From Rhabditoides inermis (lineage: Eukaryota > Nematoda > Chromadorea > Rhabditida > Rhabditidae), in NCBI GenBank assembly GCA_963966185.1, contig CAWZYM010000088.1, positions 1-64,000 on the forward strand: a stretch of 64,000 nucleotides of DNA. Direction: 5' to 3'. Shown here in pieces: positions 22,856 to 36,650 of this stretch; within the stretch, counting starts at the first letter, position 1; the number at the start of each line of letters is the position of its first letter. Under the pieces are notes generated by a model, which ran no database searches, had not been told where the DNA came from, and worked only from the letters and a program-made list of their open reading frames with translations. A program made the translations under genes and the position numbers.

Positions 22856-24122
22856 TTGAAATTTTTGATGTTTTATCGACAATTTGAGTTGGGTAGATCA
22901 AATACAACACTCACACAATATCGAGAGTGTAAAATAGAGTGCTCTAAACCGCATCCTAGCTTATTGGCTGCATTTTCCTTTTCCGCCACTCGTTCGACTC
23001 ACTCATCGGGCAAAAGTCGCTTTTTGAAATTTTTGATGTTTTATCGACAATTTGAATTGGGTAGATCAAATACAACACTCACATCATATCAAGAGTGTAA
23101 AATAAAGTGCTCTTAACCGCATCCTAGCTTATTGGCTGCATTTTCCTTTTCCGCCACTCGTTCGACTCACTCATAGGGCAAAAGTCGCTTTTTTGAAGTT
23201 TTTGATGTTTTATCGACAATTTGAATCGTGTAGATCAAATACAACACTCACACCATATCGAGAGTGTGAATTAGAGTGCTCTCAACCGCATCCTAGCTTA
23301 TTGGCTGCATTTTCCTTTTCCGCCACTCGTTCGACTCACTCATCGGACAAAAGTCGCTTTTTTGAAATTTTTGATGTTTTATCGACAATTTGAGTTGGGT
23401 AGATCAAATACAACACTCACACCATATCGAGAGTGTAAATTAGAGTGCTCTCAACCGCATCCTAGCTTATTGGCTGCATTTTCCTTTTCCGCCACTCGTT
23501 CGACTCACTCATCGGGCAAAAGTCGCTTTTTTGAAATTCTTAAAGTTTTATCGACAATTTGAGTTGGGTAGATCAAATACAACACTCATACCATATCAAG
23601 AGTGTGAATTAGAGTGCTCTCAACCGCATCCTAGCTTATTGGCTGCATTTTCCTTTTCCGCCACTCGTTCGACTCACTCATCGGACAAAAGTCGCTTTTT
23701 TTTGAAATTTTTGATGTTTTATCGACAATTTGAGTTGGGTAGATCAAATACAACACTCACACCATATCGAGAGTGTAAATTAGAGTGCTCTCAACCGCAT
23801 CCTAGCTTATTGGCTGCATTTTCCTTTTCCGCCACTCGTTCGACTCACTCATCGGACAAAAGTCGCTTTTTTGAAATTTTTGATGTTTTATCGACAATTT
23901 GAGTTGGGTAGATCAAATACAACCCTCACACCATATCGAGAGTGTAAATTAGAGTGCTCTCAACCGCATCCTAGCTTATTGACTGCATTTTCCTTTTCCG
24001 CCACTCGTTCGACTCACTCATAGGGCAAAAGTCGCTTTTTTGAAGTTTTTGATGTTTTATCGACAATTTGAATCGTGTAGATCAAATACAACACTCACAC
24101 CATACCGAGAGTGTAAATTAGA
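22856..24122 (+). repeat. Zone 2 core module, copy at 22.9 kb
   Basis: Same series as at 20.5 kb, offset 2377 bp, and matching the next copy with an offset of about 4074 bp. It ends with GACTGCTCTTAACC rather than the shortened junction, so it keeps 4 bp that other copies lost. Confidence 0.7.
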
Positions 24123-24179
24123 CTGCTCTTAACCGCATCCTAGCTTATTGGCTGCATTTTCCTTTTCCGCCACTCGTTC

Positions 24180-24862
24180 GACTCACTCATCGGGCAAAAG
24201 TCGCTTTTTTGAAATTTTTGATGTTTTATCGACAATTTGAGTTGGGTAGATAAAATACAACACTCATACCATATCAAGAGTGTAAATTAGAGTGTTCTCA
24301 ACCGCATCCTAGCTTATTGGCTGCATTTTCCTTTTCCGCCACTCGTTCGACTCACTCATCGGGCAAAAGTCGCTTTTTTTTAAAAAAAAATTTGATGTTT
24401 TATCGACAATTTGAGTTGGGTAGATCAAATACAACACTCACACCATATCGAGAGTGTAAATTAGAGTGCTCTCAACCACATCCTAGCTTATTGGCTGCAT
24501 TTTCCTTTTCCGCCACTCGTTCGACTCGCTCATCGGGCAAAAGTCGCTTTTTTGAAATTTTTGATGTTTTATCGACAATTTGAGTCGTGTAGGTCAAATA
24601 CAACACTCACATCATATCGAGAGTCTGAATTAGAGTGCTCTCAACCGCATCCTAGCTTATTGGCTGCATTTTCCTTTTCCGCCACTCGTTCGACTCATTT
24701 ATCGGGCAAAAGTCGTTTTTTTTTTAATTTTTTGATGTTTTATCGACAATTTGAGTTGGGTAGATCAAATACAACACTCACACCATATCGAGAGTGTAAA
24801 TTAGAGTGCTCTCAACCGCATCCTAGCTTATTGGCTGCATTTTCCTTTTCCGCCACTCGTTC
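24180..24862 (+). repeat. 683-bp four-monomer tandem unit, copy 1
   Basis: A GATAAAATAC monomer, a T/A-tract monomer, a GACTCGCTC monomer and a GTCGTGTAGGTC monomer followed by CATTTATCGGG form this set; it recurs 683 bp downstream. Boundaries are approximate. A third, similar set lies 1187 bp further at about 26.05 kb. Confidence 0.65.
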
Positions 24863-25545
24863 GACTCACTCATCGGGCAAAAGTCGCTTTTTTGAAATTT
24901 TTGATGTTTTATCGACAATTTGAGTTGGGTAGATAAAATACAACACTCATACCATATCAAGAGTGTAAATTAGAGTGTTCTCAACCGCATCCTAGCTTAT
25001 TGGCTGCATTTTCCTTTTCCGCCACTCGTTCGACTCACTCATCGGGCAAAAGTCGCTTTTTTTTTTAAAAAAATTTGATGTTTTATCGACAATTTGAGTT
25101 GGGTAGATCAAATACAACACTCACACCATATCGAGAGTGTAAATTAGAGTGCTCTCAACCACATCCTAGCTTATTGGCTGCATTTTCCTTTTCCGCCACT
25201 CGTTCGACTCGCTCATCGGGCAAAAGTCGCTTTTTTGAAATTTTTGATGTTTTATCGACAATTTGAGTCGTGTAGGTCAAATACAACACTCACATCATAT
25301 CGAGAGTCTGAATTAGAGTGCTCTCAACCGCATCCTAGCTTATTGGCTGCATTTTCCTTTTCCGCCACTCGTTCGACTCATTTATCGGGCAAAAGTCGTT
25401 TTTTTTATTTTTTGATGTTTTATCGACAATTTGAGTTGGGTAGATCAAATACAACACTCACACCATATCGAGAGTGTAAATTAGAGTGCTCTCAACCGCA
25501 TCCTAGCTTATTGGCTGCATTTTCCTTTTCCGCCACTCGTTCGAC
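24863..25545 (+). repeat. 683-bp four-monomer tandem unit, copy 2
   Basis: It repeats the preceding four-monomer set in the same order. The T and A runs near 25060 and 25400 differ in length from those of copy 1, while the rest agrees closely, including the shared CTCAACCACATCC variant. Confidence 0.65.
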
Positions 25546-27266
25546 TCACTCATCGGACAAAAGTCGCTTTTTTTGAAATTTTTGATGTTTTATCGACAAT
25601 TTGAGTTGGGTAGATCAAATACAACACTCACACCATATCGAGAGTGTAAATTAGAGTGCTCTCAACCGCATCCTAGCTTATTGGCTGCATTTTCCTTTTC
25701 CGCCACTCGTTCGACTCACTCATCGGACAAAAGTCGCTTTTTTGAAATTTTTGATGTTTTATCGACAATTTGAGTTGGGTAGATCAAATACAACCCTCAC
25801 ACCATATCGAGAGTGTAAATTAGAGTGCTCTCAACCGCATCCTAGCTTATTGGCTGCATTTTCCTTTTCCGCCACTCGTTCGACTCACTCATAGGGCAAA
25901 AGTCGCTTTTTTGAAGTTTTTGATGTTTTATCGACAATTTGAATCGTGTAGATCAAATACAACACTCACACCATATCGAGAGTGTAAATTAGACTGCTCT
26001 TAACCGCATCCTAGCTTATTGGCTGCATTTTCCTTTTCCGCCACTCGTTCGACTCACTCATCGGGCAAAAGTCGCTTTTTTGAAATTTTTGATGTTTTAT
26101 CGACAATTTGAGTTGGGTAGATAAAATACAACACTCATACCATATCAAGAGTGTAAATTAGAGTGTTCTCAACCGCATCCTAGCTTATTGGCTGCATTTT
26201 CCTTTTCCGCCACTCGTTCGACTCACTCATCGGGCAAAAGTCGCTTTTTTAAAAAAAAAATTTGATGTTTTATCGACAATTTGAGTTGGGTAGATCAAAT
26301 ACAACACTCACACCATATCGAGAGTGTAAATTAGAGTGCTCTCAACCACATCCTAGCTTATTGGCTGCATTTTCCTTTTCCGCCACTCGTTCGACTCGCT
26401 CATCGGGCAAAAGTCGCTTTTTTGAAATTTTTGATGTTTTATCGACAATTTGAGTCGTGTAGGTCAAATACAACACTCACATCATATCGAGAGTCTGAAT
26501 TAGAGTGCTCTCAACCGCATCCTAGCTTATTGGCTGCATTTTCCTTTTCCGCCACTCGTTCGACTCATTTATCGGGCAAAAGTCGTTTTTTTTAATTTTT
26601 TGATGTTTTATCGACAATTTGAGTTGGGTAGATCAAATACAACACTCACACCATATCGAGAGTGTAAATTAGAGTGCTCTCAACCGCATCCTAGCTTATT
26701 GGCTGTATTTTCCTTTTCCGCCACTCGTTCGACTCACTCATCGGGCAAAAGTCGCTTTTTTTGAAATGTTTGATGTTTTATCGACAATTTGAGTTGGGTA
26801 GATCAAATACAACACTCACACCATATCGAGAGTGTAAATTAGAGTGCTCTCAACCGCATCCTAGCTCATTGGCTGCATTTTCCTTTTCCGCCACTCGTTC
26901 GACGCACTCATCGGACAAAAGTCGCTTTTTTGAAATTTTGATGTTTTATCGACAATTTGAGTTGGGTAGATCAAATACAACACTCACACAATATCGAGAG
27001 TGTAAATTAGAGTGCTCTAAACCGCATCCTAGCTTATTGGCTGCATTTTCCTTTTCCGCCACTCGTTCGACTCACTCATCGGGCAAAAGTCGCTTTTTGA
27101 AATTTTTGATGTTTTATCGACAATTTGAATTGGGTAGATCAAATACAACACTCACATCATATCAAGAGTTTAAAATAAAGTGCTCTTAACCGCATCCTAG
27201 CTTATTGGCTGCATTTTCCTTTTCCGCCACTCGTTCGACTCACGCATAGGGCAAAAGTCGCTTTTT

Positions 27267-30200
27267 TGAAGTTTTTGATGTTTTATCGACAATTTGAATC
27301 GTGTAGATCAAATACAACACTCACACCATATCGAGAGTGTGAATTAGAGTGCTCTCAACCGCATCCTAGCTTATTGGCTGCATTTTCCTTTTCCGCCACT
27401 CGTTCGACTCACTCATCGGACAAAAGTCGCTTTTTTTGAAATTTTTGATGTTTTATCGACAATTTGAGTTGGGTAGATCAAATACAACACTCACACCATA
27501 TCGAGAGTGTAAATTAGAGTGCTCTTAACCGCATCCTAGCTTATTGGCTGCATTTTCCTTTTCCGCCACTCGTTCGACTCACTCATCGGGCAAAAGTCGC
27601 TTTTTTGAAATTCTTAAAGTTTTATCGACAATTTGAGTTGGGTAGATCAAATACAACACTCATACCATATCAAGAGTGTGAATTAGAGTGCTCTCAACCG
27701 CATCCTAGCTTATTGGCTGCATTTTCCTTTTCCGCCACTCGTTCGACTCACTCATCGGACAAAAGTCGCTTTTTTGAAATTTTTGATGTTTTATCGACAA
27801 TTTGAGTTGGGTAGATCAAATACAACACTCACACCATATCGAGAGTGTAAATTAGAGTGCTCTCAACCGCATCCTAGCTTATTGGCTGCATTTTCCTTTT
27901 CCGCCACTCGTTCGACTCACTCATCGGACAAAAGTCGCTTTTTTGAAATTTTTGATGTTTTATCGACAATTTGAGTTGGGTAGATCAAATACAACCCTCA
28001 CACCATATCGAGAGTGTAAATTAGAGTGCTCTCAACCGCATCCTAGCTTATTGGCTGCATTTTCCTTTTCCGCCACTCGTTCGACTCACTCATAGGGCAA
28101 AAGTCGCTTTTTGAAGTTTTTGATGTTTTATCGACAATTTGAATCGTGTAGATCAAATACAACACTCACACCATATCGAGAGTGTAAATTAGACTGCTTA
28201 ACCGCATCCTAGCTTATTGGCTGCATTTTCCTTTTCCGCCACTCGTTCGACTCACTCATCGGGCAAAAGTCGCTTTTTTGAAATTTTTGATGTTTTATCG
28301 ACAATTTGAGTTGGGTAGATAAAATACAACACTCATACCATATCAAGAGTGTAAATTAGAGTGTTCTCAACCGCATCCTAGCTTATTGGCTGCATTTTCC
28401 TTTTCCGCCACTCGTTCGACTCACTCATCGGGCAAAAGTCGCTTTTTTTAAAAAAAAATTTGATGTTTTATCGACAATTTGAGATGGGTAGATCAAATAC
28501 AACACTCACACCATATCGAGAGTGTAAATTAGAGTGCTCTCAACCGCATCCTAGCTTATTGGCTGCATTTTCCTTTTCCGCCACTCGTTCGACTCGCTCA
28601 TCGGGCAAAAGTCGCTTTTTTGAAATTTTTGATGTTTTATCGACAATTTGAGTCGTGTAGGTCAAATACAACACTCACATCATATCGAGAGTCTGAATTA
28701 GAGTGCTCTCAACCGCATCCTAGCTTATTGGCTGCATTTTCCTTTTCCGCCACTCGTTCGACTCATTTATCGGGCAAAAGTCTTTTTTTTTAATTTTTTG
28801 ATGTTTTATCGACAATTTGAGTTGGGTAGATCAAATACAACACTCACACCATATCGAGAGTGTAAATTAGAGTGCTCTCAACCGCATCCTAGCTTATTGG
28901 CTGTATTTTCCTTTTCCGCCACTCGTTCGACTCACTCATCGGGCAAAAGTCGTTTTTTTTGAAATGTTTGATGTTTTATCGACAATTTGAGTTGGGTAGA
29001 TCAAATACAACACTCACACCATATCGAGAGTGTAAATTAGAGTGCTCTCAACCGCATCCTAGCTTATTGGCTGCATTTTCCTTTTCCGCCACTCGTTCGA
29101 CTCACTCATCGGACAAAAGTCGCTTTTTTGAAATTTTTGATGTTGTATCGACAATTTGAGTTGGGTAGATCAAATACAACACTCACACCATATCGAGAGT
29201 GTGAATTAAAGTGCTCTCAACCGCATCCTAGCTTATTGGCTGCATTTTCCTTTTCCGCCACTCGTTCGACTCACTCCTCGGGCAAAAGTCGCTTTTTTTT
29301 GAAATTTTTGATGTTTTATCGACAATTTGAGTTGGGTAGATCAAATACAACACTCACACCTTATCGAGAGTGTAAATTAGAGTGCTCTCAACCGCATCCT
29401 AGCCTATTGGCTGCATTTTCCTTTTCCGCCACTCGTTCGACTCACTCATCGGACAAAAGTCGCTTTTTTGAAATTTTTGATGTTTTATCGACAATTTGAG
29501 TTGGGTAGATCAAATACAACCCTCACACCATATCGAGAGTGTAAATTAGAGTGCTCTCAACCGCATCCTAGCTCATTGGCTGCATTTTCCTTTTCCGCCA
29601 CTCGTTCGACTCACTCATAGGGCAAAAGTCGCTTTTTTGAAGTTTTTGATGTTTTATCGACAATTTGAATCGTGTAGATCAAATACAACACTCACACCAT
29701 ATCGAGAGTGTAAATTAGAGTGCTCTCAACCGCATCCTAGCTCATTGGCTGCATTTTCCTTTTCCGCCACTCGTTCGACTCACTCATAGGGCAAAAGTCG
29801 CTTTTTTGAAGTTTTTGATGTTTTATCGACAATTTGAATCGTGTAGATCAAATACAACACTCACACCATATCGAGAGTGTAAATTAGACTGCTCTTAACC
29901 GCATCCTAGCTTATTGGCTGCATTTTCCTTTTCCGCCACTCGTTCGACTCCATCGGGCAAAAGTCGCTTTTTGAAATTTTTGATGTTTTATCGACAATTT
30001 TAGTTGGGTATATCAAATACAACACTCACACCATATCGAGAGTGTAAATTAGAGTGCTCTCAACCGCATCCTAGCTCATTGGCTGCATTTTCCTTTTCCG
30101 CCACTCGTTCGACGCACTCATCGGACAAAAGTCGCTTTTTTGAAATTTTGATGTTTTATCGACAATTTGAGTTGGGTAGATCAAATACAACACTCACACA

Positions 30201-30643
30201 ATATCGAGAGTGTAAATTAGAGTGCTCTAAACCGCATACTAGCTTATTGGCTGCATTTTCCTTTTCCGCCACTCGTTCGACGCACTCATCGGACAAAAGT
30301 CGCTTTTTTGAAATTTTGATGTTTTATCGACAATTTGAGTTGGGTAGATCAAATACAACACTCACACAATATCGAGAGTGTAAATTAGAGTGCTCTAAAC
30401 CGCATCCTAGCTTATTGGCTGCATTTTCCTTTTCCGCCACTCGTTCGACTCACTCATCGGGCAAAAGTCGCTTTTTGAAATTTTTGATGTTTTATCGACA
30501 ATTTGAATTGGGTAGATCAAATACAACACTCACATCATATCAAGAGTTTAAAATAAAGTGCTCTTAACCGCATCCTAGCTTATTGGCTGCATTTTCCTTT
30601 TCCGCCACTCGTTCGACTCACGCATAGGGCAAAAGTCGCTTTT
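27267..30643 (+). repeat. Zone 2 long higher-order repeat, copy 1 (3377 bp, 20 monomers)
   Basis: Landmarks at 27605, 27774, 28460 and 29128 recur in the next copy. This copy is two monomers longer: it has an extra common-type monomer near 28960 and a duplicated CGACGCACTC monomer (30112 and 30281). In that duplicate, 168-bp monomers keep one reading frame open for 187 codons (30004-30567), a by-product and not a gene. Confidence 0.8.
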
Positions 30644-33600
30644 TTGAAGTTTTTGATGTTTTATCGACAATTTGAATCGTGTAGATCAAATACAACACTC
30701 ACACCATATCGAGAGTGTGAATTAGAGTGCTCTCAACCGCATCCTAGCTTATTGGCTGCATTTTCCTTTTCCGCCACTCGTTCGACTCACTCATCGGACA
30801 AAAGTCGCTTTTTTGAAATTTTTGATGTTTTATCGACAATTTGAGTTGGGTAGATCAAATACAACACTCACACCATATCGAGAGTGTAAATTAGAGTGCT
30901 CTTAACCGCATCCTAGCTTATTGGCTGCATTTTCCTTTTCCGCCACTCGTTCGACTCACTCATCGGGCAAAAGTCGCTTTTTTGAAATTCTTAAAGTTTT
31001 ATCGACAATTTGAGTTGGGTAGATCAAATACAACACTCATACCATATCAAGAGTGTGAATTAGAGTGCTCTCAACCGCATCCTAGCTTATTGGCTGCATT
31101 TTCCTTTTCCGCCACTCGTTCGACTCACTCATCGGACAAAAGTCGCTTTTTTGAAATTTTTGATGTTTTATCGACAATTTGAGTTGGGTAGATCAAATAC
31201 AACACTCACACCATATCGAGAGTGTAAATTAGAGTGCTCTCAACCGCATCCTAGCTTATTGGCTGCATTTTCCTTTTCCGCCACTCGTTCGACTCACTCA
31301 TCGGACAAAAGTCGCTTTTTTGAAATTTTTGATGTTTTATCGACAATTTGAGTTGGGTAGATCAAATACAACCCTCACACCATATCGAGAGTGTAAATTA
31401 GAGTGCTCTCAACCGCATCCTAGCTTATTGGCTGCATTTTCCTTTTCCGCCACTCGTTCGACTCACTCATAGGGCAAAAGTCGCTTTTTGAAGTTTTTGA
31501 TGTTTTATCGACAATTTGAATCGTGTAGATCAAATACAACACTCACACCATATCGAGAGTGTAAATTAGACTGCTTAACCGCATCCTAGCTTATTGGCTG
31601 CATTTTCCTTTTCCGCCACTCGTTCGACTCACTCATCGGGCAAAAGTCGCTTTTTTGAAATTTTTGATGTTTTATCGACAATTTGAGTTGGGTAGATAAA
31701 ATACAACACTCATACCATATCAAGAGTGTAAATTAGAGTGTTCTCAACCGCATCCTAGCTTATTGGCTGCATTTTCCTTTTCCGCCACTCGTTCGACTCA
31801 CTCATCGGGCAAAAGTCGCTTTTTTTTTAAAAAAAAAATTGATGTTTTATCGACAATTTGAGATGGGTAGATCAAATACAACACTCACACCATATCGAGA
31901 GTGTAAATTAGAGTGCTCTCAACCGCATCCTAGCTTATTGGCTGCATTTTCCTTTTCCGCCACTCGTTCGACTCGCTCATCGGGCAAAAGTCGCTTTTTT
32001 GAAATTTTTGATGTTTTATCGACAATTTGAGTCGTGTAGGTCAAATACAACACTCACATCATATCGAGAGTCTGAATTAGAGTGCTCTCAACCGCATCCT
32101 AGCTTATTGGCTGCATTTTCCTTTTCCGCCACTCGTTCGACTCATTTATCGGGCAAAAGTCGTTTTTTTTTTAATTTTTTGATGTTTTATCGACAATTTG
32201 AGTTGGGTAGATCAAATACAACACTCACACCATATCGAGAGTGTAAATTAGAGTGCTCTCAACCGCATCCTAGCTTATTGGCTGTATTTTCCTTTTCCGC
32301 CACTCGTTCGACTCACTCATCGGGCAAAAGTCGCTTTTTTGAAATTTTTGATGTTGTATCGACAATTTGAGTTGGGTAGATCAAATACAACACTCACACC
32401 ATATCGAGAGTGTGAATTAAAGTGCTCTCAACCGCATCCTAGCTTATTGGCTGCATTTTCCTTTTCCGCCACTCGTTCGACTCACTCCTCGGGCAAAAGT
32501 CGTTTTTTTTGAAATTTTTGATGTTTTATCGACAATTTGAGTTGGGTAGATCAAATACAACACTCACACCTTATCGAGAGTGTAAATTAGAGTGCTCTCA
32601 ACCGCATCCTAGCCTATTGGCTGCATTTTCCTTTTCCGCCACTCGTTCGACTCACTCATCGGACAAAAGTCGCTTTTTTGAAATTTTTGATGTTTTATCG
32701 ACAATTTGAGTTGGGTAGATCAAATACAACCCTCACACCATATCGAGAGTGTAAATTAGAGTGCTCTCAACCGCATCCTAGCTCATTGGCTGCATTTTCC
32801 TTTTCCGCCACTCGTTCGACTCACTCATAGGGCAAAAGTCGCTTTTTTGAAGTTTTTGATGTTTTATCGACAATTTGAATCGTGTAGATCAAATACAACA
32901 CTCACACCATATCGAGAGTGTAAATTAGAGTGCTCTCAACCGCATCCTAGCTCATTGGCTGCATTTTCCTTTTCCGCCACTCGTTCGACTCACTCATAGG
33001 GCAAAAGTCGCTTTTTTGAAGTTTTTGATGTTTTATCGACAATTTGAATCGTGTAGATCAAATACAACACTCACACCATATCGAGAGTGTAAATTAGACT
33101 GCTCTTAACCGCATCCTAGCTTATTGGCTGCATTTTCCTTTTCCGCCACTCGTTCGACTCCATCGGGCAAAAGTCGCTTTTTGAAATTTTTGATGTTTTA
33201 TCGACAATTTTAGTTGGGTATATCAAATACAACACTCACACCATATCGAGAGTGTAAATTAGAGTGCTCTCAACCGCATCCTAGCTCATTGGCTGCATTT
33301 TCCTTTTCCGCCACTCGTTCGACGCACTCATCGGACAAAAGTCGCTTTTTTGAAATTTTGATGTTTTATCGACAATTTGAGTTGGGTAGATCAAATACAA
33401 CACTCACACAATATCGAGAGTGTAAATTAGAGTGCTCTAAACCGCATACTAGCTTATTGGCTGCATTTTCCTTTTCCGCCACTCGTTCGACTCACTCATC
33501 GGGCAAAAGTCGCTTTTTGAAATTTATGATGTTTTATCGACAATTTGAATTGGGTAGATCAAATACAACACTCACATCATATCAAGAGTGTAAAATAAAG

Positions 33601-33685
33601 TGCTCTTAACCGCATCCTAGCTTATTGGCTGCATTTTCCTTTTCCGCCACTCGTTCGACTCACGCATAGGGCAAAAGTCGCTTTT
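30644..33685 (+). repeat. Zone 2 long higher-order repeat, copy 2 (3042 bp, 18 monomers)
   Basis: Same order as copy 1 with two monomers fewer. Shared rare variants include GTATCGACAATTTG (29143 and 32354), CACTCCTCGGGC (29274 and 32486), CTTATCGAG (29361 and 32572) and CTAGCCTATTGG. Confidence 0.8.
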
Positions 33686-36650
33686 TTGAAGTTTTTGATG
33701 TTTTATCGACAATTTGAATCGTGTAGATCAAATACAACACTCACACCATATCGAGAGTGTGAATTAGAGTGCTCTCAACCGCATCCTAGCTTATTGGCTG
33801 CATTTTCCTTTTCCGCCACTCGTTCGACTCACTCATCGGACAAAAGTCGCTTTTTTGAAATTTTTGATGTTTTATCGACAATTTGAGTTGGGTAGATCAA
33901 ATACAACACTCACACCATATCGAGAGTGTAAATTAGAGTGCTCTTAACCGCATCCTAGCTTATTGGCTGCATTTTCCTTTTCCGCCACTCGTTCGACTCA
34001 CTCATCGGGCAAAAGTCGCTTTTTTGAAATTCTTAAAGTTTTATCGACAATTTGAGTTGGGTAGATCAAATACAACACTCATACCATATCAAGAGTGTGA
34101 ATTAGAGTGCTCTCAACCGCATCCTAGCTTATTGGCTGCATTTTCCTTTTCCGCCACTCGTTCGACTCACTCATCGGACAAAAGTCGCTTTTTTTGAAAT
34201 TTTTGATGTTTTATCGACAATTTGAGTTGGGTAGATCAAATACAACACTCACACCATATCGAGAGTGTAAATTAGAGTGCTCTCAACCGCATCCTAGCTT
34301 ATTGGCTGCATTTTCCTTTTCCGCCACTCGTTCGACTCACTCATCGGACAAAAGTCGCTTTTTTGAAATATTTGATGTTTTATCGACAATTTGAGTTGGG
34401 TAGATCAAATACAACCCTCACACCATATCGAGAGTGTAAATTAGAGTGCTCTCAACCGCATCCTAGCTTATTGGCTGCATTTTCCTTTTCCGCCACTCGT
34501 TCGACTCACTCATAGGGCAAAAGTCGCTTTTTTGAAGTTTTTGATGTTTTATCGACAATTTGAATCGTGTAGATCAAATACAACACTCACACCATATCGA
34601 GAGTGTAAATTAGACTGCTTAACCGCATCCTAGCTTATTGGCTGCATTTTCCTTTTCCGCCACTCGTTCGACTCACTCATCGGGCAAAAGTCGCTTTTTT
34701 GAAATTTTTGATGTTTTATCGACAATTTGAGTTGGGTAGATAAAATACAACACTCATACCATATCAAGAGTGTAAATTAGAGTGTTCTCAACCGCATCCT
34801 AGCTTATTGGCTGCATTTTCCTTTTCCGCCACTCGTTCGACTCACTCATCGGGCAAAAGTCGCTTTTTTTAAAAAAAAAATTGATGTTTTATCGACAATT
34901 TGAGATGGGTAGATCAAATACAACACTCACACCATATCGAGAGTGTAAATTAGAGTGCTCTCAACCGCATCCTAGCTTATTGGCTGCATTTTCCTTTTCC
35001 GCCACTCGTTCGACTCGCTCATCGGGCAAAAGTCGCTTTTTTGAAATTTTTGATGTTTTATCGACAATTTGAGTCGTGTAGGTCAAATACAACACTCACA
35101 TCATATCGAGAGTCTGAATTAGAGTGCTCTCAACCGCATCCTAGCTTATTGGCTGCATTTTCCTTTTCCGCCACTCGTTCGACTCATTTATCGGGCAAAA
35201 GTCGTTTTTTTTTTAATTTTTTGATGTTTTATCGACAATTTGAGTTGGGTAGATCAAATACAACACTCACACCATATCGAGAGTGTAAATTAGAGTGCTC
35301 TCAACCGCATCCTAGCTTATTGGCTGTATTTTCCTTTTCCGCCACTCGTTCGACTCACTCATCGGGCAAAAGTCGTTTTTTTTGAAATGTTTGATGTTTT
35401 ATCGACAATTTGAGTTGGGTAGATCAAATACAACACTCACACCATATCGAGAGTGTAAATTAGAGTGCTCTCAACCGCATCCTAGCTTATTGGCTGCATT
35501 TTCCTTTTCCGCCACTCGTTCGACTCACTCATCGGACAAAAGTCGCTTTTTTGAAATTGTTGATGTTGTATCGACAATTTGAGTTGGGTAGATCAAATAC
35601 AACACTCACACCATATCGAGAGTGTGAATTAAAGTGCTCTCAACCGCATCCTAGCTTATTGGCTGCATTTTCCTTTTCCGCCACTCGTTCGACTCACTCA
35701 TCGGGCAAAAGTCGCTTTTTTTGAAATTTTTGATGTTTTATCGACAATTTGAGTTGGGTAGATCAAATACAACACTCACACCTTATCGAGAGTGTAAATT
35801 AGAGTGCTCTCAACCGCATCCTAGCTTATTGGCTGCATTTTCCTTTTCCGCCACTCGTTCGACTCACTCATCGGGCAAAAGTCGCTTTTTTGAAATTTTT
35901 GATGTTTTATCGACAATTTGAGTTGGGTAGATAAAATACAACACTCATACCATATCAAGAGTGTAAATTAGAGTGTTCTCAACCGCATCCTAGCTTATTG
36001 GCTGCATTTTCCTTTTCCGCCACTCGTTCGACTCACTCATCGGGCAAAAGTCGCTTTTTTTTAAAAAAAAATTTGATGTTTTATCGACAATTTGAGATGG
36101 GTAGATCAAATACAACACTCACACCATATCGAGAGTGTAAATTAGAGTGCTCTCAACCGCATCCTAGCTTATTGGCTGCATTTTCCTTTTCCGCCACTCG
36201 TTCGACTCGCTCATCGGGCAAAAGTCGCTTTTTTGAAATTTTTGATGTTTTATCGACAATTTGAGTCGTGTAGGTCAAATACAACACTCACATCATATCG
36301 AGAGTCTGAATTAGAGTGCTCTCAACCGCATCCTAGCTTATTGGCTGCATTTTCCTTTTCCGCCACTCGTTCGACTCATTTATCGGGCAAAAGTCGTTTT
36401 TTTTAATTTTTTGATGTTTTATCGACAATTTGAGTTGGGTAGATCAAATACAACACTCACACCATATCGAGAGTGTAAATTAGAGTGCTCTCAACCGCAT
36501 CCTAGCTTATTGGCTGTATTTTCCTTTTCCGCCACTCGTTCGACTCACTCATCGGGCAAAAGTCGTTTTTTTTTGAAATGTTTGATGTTTTATCGACAAT
36601 TTGAGTTGGGTAGATCAAATACAACACTCACACCATATCGAGAGTGTAAA
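33686..36650 (+). repeat. Zone 2 long higher-order repeat, copy 3 (diverges near its end)
   Basis: It follows copy 2 with a 3042-bp offset up to about 35.4 kb, then switches: after the CTTATCGAG monomer near 35784 it re-enters the T/A-tract series (35.9-36.4 kb) instead of continuing to the GCTCATTGG monomers. The switch is the kind of junction expected from unequal exchange. The end coordinate marks the change to zone 3. Confidence 0.7.

Noticed and set aside
30004..30567. 187-codon frame looking like a repeat protein
   Set aside because: It exists because neighbouring monomers with a 1-bp T-run loss are 168 bp, a multiple of three, which keeps the frame open. The sister copy at 33214 is 56 codons shorter. 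It is a length by-product.
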